Shown: positions 24,838 through 35,792, counted from the first letter of the stretch. The stretch is 64,000 bases of DNA from Myxococcales bacterium (GCA_025355005.1 JANXLV010000033.1:62001-126000), one strand, 5' to 3'. Numbers and translations: made by a program. Notes: generated by a model from the letters alone, not told the origin.

Positions 24838-27393
24838 ATGGGAAAACGCCTCCCTCTCAAGCGCGACATCCTCGCGCTCCTCGCACGCGAAGACCGCCCG
24901 ATGCACACGCACGAGCTGGCCGAAAAGCTGGACGTTCCGGCATCGATGATGATCGGCTTCGAGCGCCTCCTCGATGACCTCGCGTATGACGGCACCGTGG
25001 TCCCTCGCCCGGGCAACAAGATCACGCTGCGCCAGGAGAAGCACCGCCGCGATCGGCCCGGCACCTCCCGCGCGGAAGATCGCTCGGAGGCCTCTGAAGG
25101 TGGCAGCGCGAAACCCAAGAAGGGCATCCCCATCCTCATCCCGAGCCCGCGCGCCGAGCGCTACGAGCCCAAGGGCCCGAAGAGCCAGGCGCAGCGCGGC
25201 GACGTCCGCATCGGAACGCTGTCCGTGAACGCGCGCGGCTTCGGCTTCGTGTCCTCCCCCAACCATCCAGGCGAAGACGCGTTCATCCCCGAGGAGGGCA
25301 TCGGCGGCGCGATGCAAGGCGACACCGTCGAGATCGAGCTCGTCGCGAAGTCAGCGCGCGGCCTCGAGGGTGCGATCATCAAGATCGTCTCACGCGGTCT
25401 CACGCGCGTCGCTGGCGTGCTCCGTCGCAAGGGCCGCTCCACGTGGCTGGAGCCCGATGACACGCGCGTGCGCGGTCCCATCGACCTCACGAGCGACGTC
25501 GACACGCGCGGCCCCGAAGGCAACAGCGGTAACGACGGCGACGCCGTGATCGTTCGCGTCACGCGATGGCCTGATTTTGCGGGTGAAAACCCCGTCGGCC
25601 GGATCGAGGCTGTGCTCGGCCGGCCCGGCGATCTCAAGGTCGAGGCCGCGAAGATCCTCGCGATGGCGCAGATCGAAGAGGTGCACTCCGAGGAGGCCGT
25701 CGCCGAGGCAGAGGCCTACGGCGTCGAGGTCCCGAAGGAGATGCTCGAAGGTCGTACGGACCTCACGCATTACCCGTTGCCCACGATCGATCCGGAGGAC
25801 GCGCGCGATCATGACGACGCGGTCTGGGTCGAGCGCACCCAAGACGGAGGCTTCCACGCGATCATCGCGATCGCGGACGTGTCCTCCTACGTGCGGCCCG
25901 GCACCAAGATCGACGAAGAGGCGCAGGCCCGCGGTTGCAGCGTGTACCTGCCAGAGCGCGCGATCCCGATGCTCCCGCGCGCGCTCTCCTCCAACCTGTG
26001 CTCGCTCTTGCCCGACGTGATTCGCCTCTGCCTCGCGGTGGACGTGACGCTCGACGCAGGCGGCAAGGTCCTCGAGTCCAAGCTCATTCGCGGCTTCATG
26101 AAGAGCCAGGCGAAGCTCACCTACGGTGGCGTCGCGCGCGCGCTCGGATTCTCGGAGCTGCCTCCCGTGCAACCGAAGGCGGAAGAGATGAAGGACGGCC
26201 TGCGGGTCGCCTACGAGCTCTCGCAGCTCCTGCGCGCGAAGCGACGGAAGCGCGGCGCGCTGGATTTCGAGCTCCCCGAGCCCAAGATCGTGATGGGCCC
26301 CGACGGTCTTCCGACCGACGTGCAGAAGCGCACGCAGGATCCCGGCATGAAGAAGGCCTACGAGCTGATCGAAGAGCTCATGCTCCTCGCGAACGAGCTC
26401 GTGGCCGAGCTCATGACGGAGAAGCAGGTCCCCGCGATCTACCGCGTGCACTTGCCGCCGGACGAGCAGAAGCTCGGACGCCTTGCGGCCATGTGCGAGG
26501 TGCTCGGCGTGAGCTTCGACGTCGAGGCCACGAAGGATCCGCGCACCCTGCAGACGCTGCTCGCGAGCTTTGCGGGCCACAAGCTGTCGTCGGTGCTGAA
26601 CAGCCTCTTGCTTCGCTCCATGAAGCAGGCCACGTACGAGCCGCAGAACATGGGACACTTCGGCCTCGCGTCGAAGGCCTACCTGCACTTCACGTCGCCC
26701 ATCCGGCGCTATCCGGACCTCGTCGTCCACCGCGGCATGCACCAGTACCTGCTGCACCAGCGGATCGATCGCAGCGACGCGGCGCGCGAGGCCCTCGCGA
26801 AGGCCGCGCTGGATGCGTCCGTCGCAGAGCGCCGTTCGATGGAAGTCGAGCGCGGCGTGACGGACCTCTACCGCGCGTACGTGATGAAGGATCGCATCGG
26901 AGAGCAGATGAGCGGCATCCTCACCGCGGTCGTCGGCAGCGGCGTGTTCGTCGCGATCGGCTCTCCGTTCATCGACGTGCTCATCCGCCTCGCAGATCTC
27001 GGAGCGGGTGAATACCAGCCCGACGACGACGGCCTGCGCGTGGTCGCGAGCCGCTCAGGTGATGCGATCTCCCTCGGCGACGAGATGATGGTCGAGATCA
27101 CGGAGGTCTCGCTCATCCGTCGCACGATCTACGCGCGGCGCCTTGGAGCACCGGCCGCAAGCGCGCGCGGCGACCAACCGCGTAGCGTCGGTGATCGTGG
27201 TCGCGGCGCAGGCGGGCGCGGCAATGCGCGCGGGGGAGTGCCCTCACGCGGGAAAAAAGGCAGCCGCGGACGCGGGCTTCTGGCCGACAACAAGCCCGGA
27301 CAGGCCCCCAAGACCGCCAAGCAAAAGAAGCTGATCGACAAGCGGGTCGCGAAAGAGGAGCGCCGCGCGAAGAAGAAGCACAAGCGGCGCTAG
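24838..27393 (+). CDS. rnr: Ribonuclease R (RNB-family 3'-5' exoribonuclease)
   Basis: About 851 residues. Order: N-terminal helix-turn-helix (MGKRLPLKRDILALLAREDRP), cold-shock domain (GTLSVNARGFGFVSS), second CSD, RNB catalytic domain with the acidic cluster TIDPEDARDHDDAVW, the FTSPIRRYPDLVVHR motif, an S1 domain near GSGVFVAIGSPFIDVLI, and a long Lys/Arg/Gly-rich tail that should hold RNA. The start is uncertain: an ATG at 24748 adds 30 residues but overlaps the VKOR start and has poor codon use, so I prefer 24838. RNase R degrades structured RNA and helps rRNA quality control. Its stop shares the palindrome CTAG with the convergent RCC1 gene. Confidence 0.92.
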   Translation: MGKRLPLKRDILALLAREDRPMHTHELAEKLDVPASMMIGFERLLDDLAYDGTVVPRPGNKITLRQEKHRRDRPGTSRAEDRSEASEGGSAKPKKGIPILIPSPRAERYEPKGPKSQAQRGDVRIGTLSVNARGFGFVSSPNHPGEDAFIPEEGIGGAMQGDTVEIELVAKSARGLEGAIIKIVSRGLTRVAGVLRRKGRSTWLEPDDTRVRGPIDLTSDVDTRGPEGNSGNDGDAVIVRVTRWPDFAGENPVGRIEAVLGRPGDLKVEAAKILAMAQIEEVHSEEAVAEAEAYGVEVPKEMLEGRTDLTHYPLPTIDPEDARDHDDAVWVERTQDGGFHAIIAIADVSSYVRPGTKIDEEAQARGCSVYLPERAIPMLPRALSSNLCSLLPDVIRLCLAVDVTLDAGGKVLESKLIRGFMKSQAKLTYGGVARALGFSELPPVQPKAEEMKDGLRVAYELSQLLRAKRRKRGALDFELPEPKIVMGPDGLPTDVQKRTQDPGMKKAYELIEELMLLANELVAELMTEKQVPAIYRVHLPPDEQKLGRLAAMCEVLGVSFDVEATKDPRTLQTLLASFAGHKLSSVLNSLLLRSMKQATYEPQNMGHFGLASKAYLHFTSPIRRYPDLVVHRGMHQYLLHQRIDRSDAAREALAKAALDASVAERRSMEVERGVTDLYRAYVMKDRIGEQMSGILTAVVGSGVFVAIGSPFIDVLIRLADLGAGEYQPDDDGLRVVASRSGDAISLGDEMMVEITEVSLIRRTIYARRLGAPAASARGDQPRSVGDRGRGAGGRGNARGGVPSRGKKGSRGRGLLADNKPGQAPKTAKQKKLIDKRVAKEERRAKKKHKRR

Positions 27394-28574
27394 AACTTCA
27401 CGGGCGTCGGCGTGAGCCGCATCTCGCGCGTGCCATCGCCAAGCTGACCGGCGGTGTTCGTGCCCCAGCAGAGCATCTCGTGCTTCTTCGTGAGCGCGCA
27501 AGAATGGCTCGAGCCGATGCACATCTGCTCGACGTCACGCAGACCGGCGACCTTGGTGGGACGCTCGTCGTTGCTCACGCGCCCGATGCCGAGCTCACCG
27601 TCGGCGTTGCCGCCCCAGCAGCTCACGGTACCGTCGGAGTGGATCGCGCAGACGGACGACTCACCCGCCGCCATCGCCGGTGCATCGCGCACGCCGGGCA
27701 CGACGGCGAGCGCCTCGTGCGTGTCGGGATCAGGCGCGACGCCGAACTGCCCGCTCTCGTTTCGACCCCAGCAACGCACGTCGCCCTTCTTCGTGAACGC
27801 GCAAGCGAACGCGTCCCCCGTGACGAGCTCGTCGACGTCGTCGAGCGCGGGTCGCGCAAGCGAGGGCTTTCCGCCGATCTGCCAGTCGCCTTCGCCCCAG
27901 CAGCGGACGTGCCCATCTTTCATGTGGACGCAGCCGTGCGTGCCCGCGACCTCGAGGTTTTCGACAGCGCCGCCGCCGGTGTCGGGATGCATCCCTTTCG
28001 CGCTCGCTGGAAGGCCCCAGCACGTAACGGCGTGCGCAGTGTCCAGGCTGCATGTCATGTCGCCGCTCGCGGCGAGGTCGACAATGCCGGCCACGCTGCG
28101 CACCTTCGCAGGCTTCTCACGATCGTGCGACGCGCCGTCGTTCATGATGAAGCCAGTGCCCCAGCACGTGACCGACTTGTCCGCGAGCACTGCGCACGAG
28201 TACATGCCGCTGATCGCCAGGCGCGTGGCGTTCGCAACACCGGGGACCGGCGTGGGGCGCACCTTGTCCTCGCCGCCTCCGTCGCCGACCTGGCCGCCCT
28301 TGTCGCGCCCCCAGCAGCGTACGCTGGCGTCGGGCATGATCGCGCACGTATGGAAGTCGCCGCACTCGATCTGCACCGGCCCGTTCTTGTCGACCGCAGA
28401 GGACACGGAGGACGCGCTGGGCGGTGGCATCGCAGCGCCCACCGATCCGGACGGAGCGCCCGCGGTGGGCACGGCGGGCTCGACGCTCGCGCCTCCGCCA
28501 CCGCACGCGACGATCGCAGCGAACGGAAGAGCGACGATCGAAAACCGGCCAGCGCGATGCACGAGGACAATCAT
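27390..28574 (-). CDS. RCC1-repeat lipoprotein
   Basis: About 394 residues from ATG 28574 (MIVLVHRAGRF); an upstream start at 28604 adds ten residues before the signal. Lipobox FAAIVAC|GG. After a Ser/Pro-rich linker come seven RCC1-type repeats, each with a CxxWG core (CWGRD, CWGTG, CWGLP, CWGEG, CWGRN, CWGGN, CWGTN) preceded by a CA- or C-centred strand (FHTCAIM, YSCAVL, HSCALTK). These should fold into a single seven-bladed propeller on the cell surface or in the periplasm, with conserved Cys pairs in each blade. Partner unknown. It follows the DnaJ-like gene on the same strand, 88 bp away. Confidence 0.85.
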   Translation of the reverse strand: MIVLVHRAGRFSIVALPFAAIVACGGGGASVEPAVPTAGAPSGSVGAAMPPPSASSVSSAVDKNGPVQIECGDFHTCAIMPDASVRCWGRDKGGQVGDGGGEDKVRPTPVPGVANATRLAISGMYSCAVLADKSVTCWGTGFIMNDGASHDREKPAKVRSVAGIVDLAASGDMTCSLDTAHAVTCWGLPASAKGMHPDTGGGAVENLEVAGTHGCVHMKDGHVRCWGEGDWQIGGKPSLARPALDDVDELVTGDAFACAFTKKGDVRCWGRNESGQFGVAPDPDTHEALAVVPGVRDAPAMAAGESSVCAIHSDGTVSCWGGNADGELGIGRVSNDERPTKVAGLRDVEQMCIGSSHSCALTKKHEMLCWGTNTAGQLGDGTREMRLTPTPVKF

Positions 28575-28662
28575 ACGAGGAGTGCCCGGTGCCGCGCGAC
28601 CCAAAAGTTACGAACCCGCAATGTTTAAGGGAGGCGCGCGAAATGCCGTAAATATCAGGGAA

Positions 28663-29619
28663 TCAGAGCTCGATGCCTGTGCGGGGGTCGACCGATTGGA
28701 ACTTCTCGAGCGCGTCGACCAGCTTTGCGAGCTCCGGGTCCTTGGACTCCGGCAGCATGATCTGGAAGTGCACGTAGAGATCGCCCGGAACGCGATCCTT
28801 CTTGTGCACGCCTTTGCCGCGCACGCGCAGCATGTGGCCGCTCTGTGTGCTGGGCGGCACCTTGAGCTGGACGGAGCCGCCGACGGTGGGCACGCGCACC
28901 TTGCCGCCCGCGAAGGCCTCCTTCACGGTGAGAGGTAGATCGAGATGAAGATCCTCCCCCTCGCGCTTGAAGTGCGGGTGCGCGCTGACGTGGAGCGTGA
29001 TGAACAGATCACCCTGCGCACCGCCGCTCTGCGATGGCGCGCCCTGTCCGGGAATGCGTAGGCGGCTGCCTTCGTCGGCGCCCGCGGGGATGCGGACGGT
29101 GACTGCTCGCCCGCCGATGGAGAGCTCCATCGTGCTGCCGTTCACTGCGGCCGCGAACTCGATCTGGAGCTCGGCCTCGACGTCGGCGCCCTTCTGCGGC
29201 CCGCGGCGAGACCGCGCGCGTCCGCCGAACAGGTCACCGAAGCCTTCGAAGTTGCTGCCGCCGTTCTGTGGATGGCCCGAGAAGAGATCCTCGAAGGACA
29301 CCGACCGCGCGCCGCGACCACCGCCTCCGGACCCCTGCTGCCCTTGCCACGACTTGTACTGACGCGCCCGGTCTGCGTCGAAGCCGTCGCGCAGACCGTC
29401 TTCGCCGAACTCGTCGTAGATGCCGCGCTTCTTCGTGTCGTGCAGCACGTCGAAGGCGTGGTTCACCTTCTTGAAGCGCGTCTCGGCCGCTGCGTTTCCG
29501 GGGTTCTTGTCCGGGTGCAGATCCTTGGCGAGCTTTCGGTACGCCTTCTTGATGGTGTCGGCGTCGGCGGTCTTTGGAACCCCGAGCATCGAGTAGAGGT
29601 CATCCGGCATCGTCGCCAA
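28663..29619 (-). CDS. DnaJ/CbpA-type co-chaperone
   Basis: 318 residues. J domain at 7-70 with the HPD tripeptide in KDLHPDKNPG, then a Gly/Ser-rich region (GQQGSGGGGRGARSVSFEDLF) and two C-terminal beta-sandwich substrate-binding domains. No zinc-finger CxxCxGxG repeats are present, so it is the CbpA type rather than canonical DnaJ. It should stimulate DnaK ATPase. No dnaK or grpE is in the window. ATG at 29619; a second ATG three codons later is also possible. Confidence 0.9.
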   Translation of the reverse strand: MATMPDDLYSMLGVPKTADADTIKKAYRKLAKDLHPDKNPGNAAAETRFKKVNHAFDVLHDTKKRGIYDEFGEDGLRDGFDADRARQYKSWQGQQGSGGGGRGARSVSFEDLFSGHPQNGGSNFEGFGDLFGGRARSRRGPQKGADVEAELQIEFAAAVNGSTMELSIGGRAVTVRIPAGADEGSRLRIPGQGAPSQSGGAQGDLFITLHVSAHPHFKREGEDLHLDLPLTVKEAFAGGKVRVPTVGGSVQLKVPPSTQSGHMLRVRGKGVHKKDRVPGDLYVHFQIMLPESKDPELAKLVDALEKFQSVDPRTGIEL

Positions 29620-29661
29620 AGGTAAGTCGCGACGGGAGCGGCGGCAAGCTACGGCGTCAGG

Positions 29662-30198
29662 TTACGGCGTCAGGTTACTGGAGGACGCTGGGTGACTCGT
29701 CGTTCCCGTCGTTCCCGTCCCGCTCGCAGTGCCTCGCTGCGGCAAGGGCGTCACCTCCGGCAAGTCCAGCTCCACCTTGTACGCGCCGTTTTCCCGCACC
29801 AGCGTGACCTCCGCGGTCTCGCTTGCCTCGTAACCCACCACCGTCACCACGGCCGTGTCACCAGCAGGCCGCGACGTCATCGACTTGGGGCGGAACTTCA
29901 GCGCGTAGCGGCCGGGCGCGAGCATCTCCGATGGCTCGATGCGACGGCCCTGGATCTTGCCGGCGCGGCTCGCCCGGCCCGTGAGGTTCTTGCGCGTCGC
30001 GGGACCGAGCAGCGCGTAGACGTCGCTCATGGGCACTGCGCCGCTCGCCGCTGCCTCCATGCGATCCAGGAAGAGGTGCACCGCGCCCTCGGGCGTGGCG
30101 TCGGGCGGCGCACGAGAGCAGCCCGACAGACCGAACGCGAGGCCGGCGAGCAGCGCCAGTCCGGCGAGCAGCGCGAGCAGTCTGGACGTGGACTTCAT
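29662..30198 (-). CDS. Lipoprotein of unknown function
   Basis: 178 residues. Signal with LAFGLSGC (lipobox Cys 27), then a helical-plus-beta domain that fits an NTF2-like or DUF-type fold (EGAVHLFLDRMEAAASG, AVVTVVGYEASETAEVTLVRENGAYKVELDLP). The tail is Ser/Thr/Gly-rich. Its ATG overlaps the trpS stop by 4 bp, so it is coupled to trpS although a functional link is not obvious. Domain assignment is only suggestive. Confidence 0.7.
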   Translation of the reverse strand: MKSTSRLLALLAGLALLAGLAFGLSGCSRAPPDATPEGAVHLFLDRMEAAASGAVPMSDVYALLGPATRKNLTGRASRAGKIQGRRIEPSEMLAPGRYALKFRPKSMTSRPAGDTAVVTVVGYEASETAEVTLVRENGAYKVELDLPEVTPLPQRGTASGTGTTGTTSHPASSSNLTP

Positions 30199-31199
30199 GA
30201 CTCCGCGCCCTTCGCCAGGCTGCCGAGGCCCAGCACTTCGCGTACCTCGCGGATGGTCTCGCGCGCGATGCGCCGCGCCTTCGATGCGCCGTCACCGAGC
30301 GCCTCACGCGTCTTCGCGGTGGAGAGCTCCGCACGCTTCGCGCGCAGCGGCACGAGCTCGTGCTCCATGCGTTCGTGAAGGACCTTCTTGCAATCGAAGC
30401 AGCCCCATTTTCCACCCGTGCAGTTTGCACGTACTTCGTCCTGGGTCTCCTTCGTGGAGAGCAGCGTGTGCATCGTGAAGATGTTGCAGATCTCCGGCCG
30501 ACCCGGATCGCTCTTCTTCAAGCGCTGCGGATCGGTGTAGGCGCCCTTCAGCTTGCTCCAGGCGGACTCCTTGTCCTCGAAGACGGCGATGGTGTTGCCC
30601 TTCGACTTGCTCATCTTCGCCTGGCCATCGAGACCCATGATTCGCACCGCACCTGCCACGGGCTGCGGCTCCGGGAACATGTTCCCGAACCGGAAATTCC
30701 AGCGTCGAACGGTCTCGCGCGTGAGCTCGAGGTGCTGCAGCTGGTCGTCGCCGACGGGGACGATCGCCGCCTTGTAGAGGAGGATGTCCGCGCTCATCAG
30801 CACCGGGTACGTGAAGAGCGCGGTGGAGACGGAGTCCTTCCCTTCGCTCTTGTCCTTCCACTGTGTCATGCGCGACAGGTCGCCCATGGGCGTGACGGTG
30901 CTGAGGTACCACGCGAGCTCCATGTGCTCGCGCACGTCGCTCTGGACGAAGAGCGTGCACTTCTCCGGATCGACGCCGCACGCACAGAGGTCCATCGCCA
31001 TGAGGTCGATGCGCTCACGCAGCTCCGCGGGCTCGTACGGAACGGTGATCGCGTGCGCATCCACGAGGCAGTAGAAGTTGTCCTCCGTGCCTGCCTCGAC
31101 CTTCGTCTTCCACGTGCGAACGGCGCCGAGCCAGTTGCCGATGTGGAGCTCTCCCGACGGCTGGATGCCGGAGAAGACGCGCGTCTTGGGAGCGGACAT
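30195..31199 (-). CDS. trpS: Tryptophan--tRNA ligase
   Basis: 334 residues from ATG 31199 (GTG at 31205 adds two). A class-I synthetase: FSGIQPSGELHIGNWLG holds the HIGH-like signature HIGN, the acceptor-binding segment is typical, and AKMSKSKGN is the KMSKS loop. Cys residues in FDCKKVLHERM near the end are usual for bacterial TrpRS of this type. Length is normal (about 330-340). It is coupled to the downstream lipoprotein gene by a 4-bp overlap and diverges from the methyltransferase gene across about 85 bp. Confidence 0.94.
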   Translation of the reverse strand: MSAPKTRVFSGIQPSGELHIGNWLGAVRTWKTKVEAGTEDNFYCLVDAHAITVPYEPAELRERIDLMAMDLCACGVDPEKCTLFVQSDVREHMELAWYLSTVTPMGDLSRMTQWKDKSEGKDSVSTALFTYPVLMSADILLYKAAIVPVGDDQLQHLELTRETVRRWNFRFGNMFPEPQPVAGAVRIMGLDGQAKMSKSKGNTIAVFEDKESAWSKLKGAYTDPQRLKKSDPGRPEICNIFTMHTLLSTKETQDEVRANCTGGKWGCFDCKKVLHERMEHELVPLRAKRAELSTAKTREALGDGASKARRIARETIREVREVLGLGSLAKGAES

Positions 31200-31284
31200 G
31201 TCCACCGGTTCATAGCCCGGCGAGGGTGCTTACGGAAGTCGCGAAGTTGTACGGCGCTGTGCGCGTCCCATACGATTTCGAGGC

Positions 31285-32280
31285 ATGGAAGACACGCGCG
31301 TCCGCCTCTCGTTCCAGGGAAAAGAGGCCATTTTCGACGCCGAAAGGGAGGACGCGACCCTCGCGACGTACACGACGTCGTGCGGCGAAGGGCTCTATCT
31401 GTTCGGCGACAACACCGCCGCGCTCTCGCGCCTGCATCGCACGCACAAGGACCGCGTGATGCTGGCGTACATGGACCCGCCGTTCCTCACGAACCGGGTT
31501 CATCATCACGTGAAGCGCGAGCGCTCGGAGGACAGCCAGGTGAAGATCACGCGGACCAAGCGCGCTGCGTTCGACGATCGGTGGGACGGCAAGGCCCACT
31601 TCCTTTCCGCGCTCGGTGAGCGACTGGTCCTCTTGCGCAGCTTGCTCGCCAAGGAGGGCTCCGTGGTGATCCACGTGGACCCGAAGACGTCGCACTACGT
31701 GAAGGTGCTGTGCGACGAGATCTTCGGCGACGACGCGTTCGCGAGCGAGATCATCTGGCGCTACCGCCGCTGGCCCAGCAAGACGCCGAACTTCCAGCGC
31801 GTGCACGACGTGCTGCTCCGCTACCGCAAGGATCCGAAGACGAAGCCGCGCTTCAACACGCCGTACGAGCCGCTCGCGGCGTCGACTATCGCCACCTGGG
31901 GGACGCAGAAACAGCGCGCGCAGGTGGACGCGACAGGGCGGCGCTCGCGCTCCACGCGCACCGCCGAGGAGACACCGGGGGTTCCGATGGGAGACGTGTG
32001 GGACATCGGGGTGATCGCCCCGGTCTCGCGCGAGCGGACCGGCTACCCGTCCCAGAAGCCCGAGGCATTGCTGACGCGGCTGCTGGCGGCGCTCACGAAT
32101 CCAGGGGAAATCGTGCTGGATCCGTACGCGGGCAGCGGGACCACGCTGGCCGTCGCGAAGAAGATGGGCCGGGCATTCATCGGCATGGACCAGAGCGAGG
32201 TCGCGCGCAAGACCACGGCCGACAGACTGGAATCCTTGGGGACGCGGCTCGTTCCTTCCTTGCGGAAGGGCGCCGCCTAA
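31285..32280 (+). CDS. Orphan DNA methyltransferase (beta-class amino methyltransferase)
   Basis: 331 residues. Catalytic motif IV is MDPPF (64-67 region), and the SAM motif I is LDPYAGSGTT (about 277-286). Motif IV before motif I is the beta order, and DPPF fits N6-adenine or N4-cytosine transfer. A target-recognition region of about 100 residues lies between (RRWPSKTPNFQRVHD to RTGYPSQKPEAL). There is no restriction endonuclease gene, specificity subunit or mobile gene nearby, so it is probably an orphan, possibly regulatory, enzyme. Target site cannot be read. Confidence 0.86.
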   Translation: MEDTRVRLSFQGKEAIFDAEREDATLATYTTSCGEGLYLFGDNTAALSRLHRTHKDRVMLAYMDPPFLTNRVHHHVKRERSEDSQVKITRTKRAAFDDRWDGKAHFLSALGERLVLLRSLLAKEGSVVIHVDPKTSHYVKVLCDEIFGDDAFASEIIWRYRRWPSKTPNFQRVHDVLLRYRKDPKTKPRFNTPYEPLAASTIATWGTQKQRAQVDATGRRSRSTRTAEETPGVPMGDVWDIGVIAPVSRERTGYPSQKPEALLTRLLAALTNPGEIVLDPYAGSGTTLAVAKKMGRAFIGMDQSEVARKTTADRLESLGTRLVPSLRKGAA

Positions 32281-32299
32281 ACGTACTCTCTCGTCGTTC

Positions 32300-33745
32300 A
32301 TGCAGCCCCGCTCGATCTTCGCCCTTTTCGGCATCGTCCTTGTTTTCGTGGGCGCGTACATCGCGATCTCGGTCAACAAGGAGTACGCGCTCACGGTCCT
32401 CGCCCCGATCCTGATCGGCGCGTGCTTCGTCATCTTCGGCGGGGTCGGCGACCCGATCGCCAGCAAGAAGCGCGTCGAGGAGGCACGGGCCGCGCTGGAC
32501 ACGCACCTCGCCACGATCGCGGAGGGGCTCGGGACGCAGACGGCCGCCGCAGAAGAGGCGTCGCGCGCGATGAAGGAGCTGTCGCTGGCGTTCTCCGCGG
32601 CGGTCACGCAGCTGGGCCTCCTTGCAACCAACACGTCGGAGTCCAGCTCGCAGGCCAGTGAGCTGGGCGCGTCCTCCAACGAGGTCGCCGATCACGCTGG
32701 TGAGCTCGGCGGCAGCGTGCGCGAGACGGTGGGCTCCATCGAGGAGATGACCCACTCCATGCGCGAGGTCGCGCGCAACGTCGACGCGCTCTCGCTGACG
32801 GCAGAAGAGACCAGCTCGTCGATGAACGAGATGGACGTGTCCATCGACCAGGTGCAGTCGAACGCGAACGAGACCGCCCGCCTTTCCGAGGAAGTGTCCC
32901 TGGACGCCGAGAAGGGCGCCGAGGCCATCCTGAAGACCATCAGCGAGATCTACCGCATCAAGGAGAGCTCGCACGAGGCCGTGCAGGTCATCTCGAACCT
33001 GGGCTCGCGCATCGAGGAAATCAGCCAGATCGTGAACGTCATCGACGACGTCGCAGAGCAGACGAATCTGCTCGCGCTCAACGCCGCGATCATCGCCGCG
33101 CAGGCCGGTGAGCAGGGCAAGGGCTTCGCTGTCGTCGCAGACGAGATCAAGGATCTGGCCGAGCGCGCAGGCGCGAGCACGCGCGAGATCACGGACCTCA
33201 TCAAGAAGGTCCAGGCAGAGTCCAAGGGCGCGATCACCGCCGTGCAGCGCGGCGCGCAGAACGTCGACCGCGGCGTCGAGGTCTCCAACGAGGCCGAGCG
33301 CGCGCTGAAGAAGATCCTCGAGAGCAGCACCAAGTCCACGAACATGGTGCGCGCCATCGCGCGCGCCACGGTGGAGCAGGCCAAGGGAAGCAAGCAGGTC
33401 ACGGACGCCATCGGCCGCATCGCAGAGACGGTGCAGCAGATCGCGGCCGCCACGGCGCAGCAGGCTCGCGGCTCCGAGCTCATCATGAAGAGCGCGGAGA
33501 AGATCCGGCTCATCACGCAGCACGTGGAGAAGAGCTCACAGGAGCAGGCGCGCGGCGGTCACAAGCTGACCAATACGCTCGAGGCCGTGAGCGTCATGGT
33601 GACGTCGCTGGATCAGAGCCAGAAGCTGCAAGCAGACGCCACGAAGATCGCGTCCGCGGCAGCCACGAAGGCGCTGGAGAACCTGCGCACGCAGGACAGC
33701 GCCGTCCGCAGGGCAAGCGGAGTCGTGGACAAGCTCCGCTCTTAA
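32300..33745 (+). CDS. Methyl-accepting chemotaxis protein without a periplasmic sensor domain
   Basis: 481 residues. Two hydrophobic segments close together at the N-terminus (IFALFGIVLVFVGAYIAI and LTVLAPILIGACFVIFGG) leave only about ten residues outside, too short for a ligand-binding domain. The rest is a long coiled coil with the signalling tip around residues 250-290: AEQTNLLALNAAIIAAQAGE, then QGKGFAVVADEIKDLAER. Signals may come from the membrane or from cytoplasmic partners. No che genes are adjacent. It ends at a TAA at 33743 inside the palindromic element. Confidence 0.88.
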   Translation: MQPRSIFALFGIVLVFVGAYIAISVNKEYALTVLAPILIGACFVIFGGVGDPIASKKRVEEARAALDTHLATIAEGLGTQTAAAEEASRAMKELSLAFSAAVTQLGLLATNTSESSSQASELGASSNEVADHAGELGGSVRETVGSIEEMTHSMREVARNVDALSLTAEETSSSMNEMDVSIDQVQSNANETARLSEEVSLDAEKGAEAILKTISEIYRIKESSHEAVQVISNLGSRIEEISQIVNVIDDVAEQTNLLALNAAIIAAQAGEQGKGFAVVADEIKDLAERAGASTREITDLIKKVQAESKGAITAVQRGAQNVDRGVEVSNEAERALKKILESSTKSTNMVRAIARATVEQAKGSKQVTDAIGRIAETVQQIAAATAQQARGSELIMKSAEKIRLITQHVEKSSQEQARGGHKLTNTLEAVSVMVTSLDQSQKLQADATKIASAAATKALENLRTQDSAVRRASGVVDKLRS

Positions 33746-33887
33746 ACAGCATCGCCTGGCGCGAGATCCATCCCGGCATGCTTCGTTTCGAGCTGCGCGC
33801 GGTGCTCACGTACAAGAGTACGTTCCGCTCCGTGCTCGCTCGAAGCCTCGCCTGACGGGTGGCTCTCACGCCATGCGACGCTGTTTA
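33743..33887. repeat. 145-bp imperfect palindrome between MCP gene and glmS
   Basis: The outer arms are inverted repeats starting TAAACAGC (33743) and ending GCTGTTTA (33887). Over the first 30 bp after the T, 25 positions are identical between left arm and reverse complement of right arm. The centre is an exact hairpin ACGTAC-AAGA-GTACGT (33808-33823). It is centred at 33815.5, within half a base of the midpoint of the outer arms. TTCGAGC blocks also mirror each other. It sits between two convergent genes, includes the MCP stop codon, and has no recognisable gene. It could be a MITE/REP-like element or a large bidirectional terminator. Confidence 0.7.
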
Positions 33888-33899
33888 CCCATCGGGGGG

Positions 33900-35792
<1,893 letters not shown>

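Noticed and set aside
33778-33855. 25-codon frame inside the 145-bp palindrome
   Set aside because: It follows from the symmetry of the element, has no ribosome-binding site and no coding bias.
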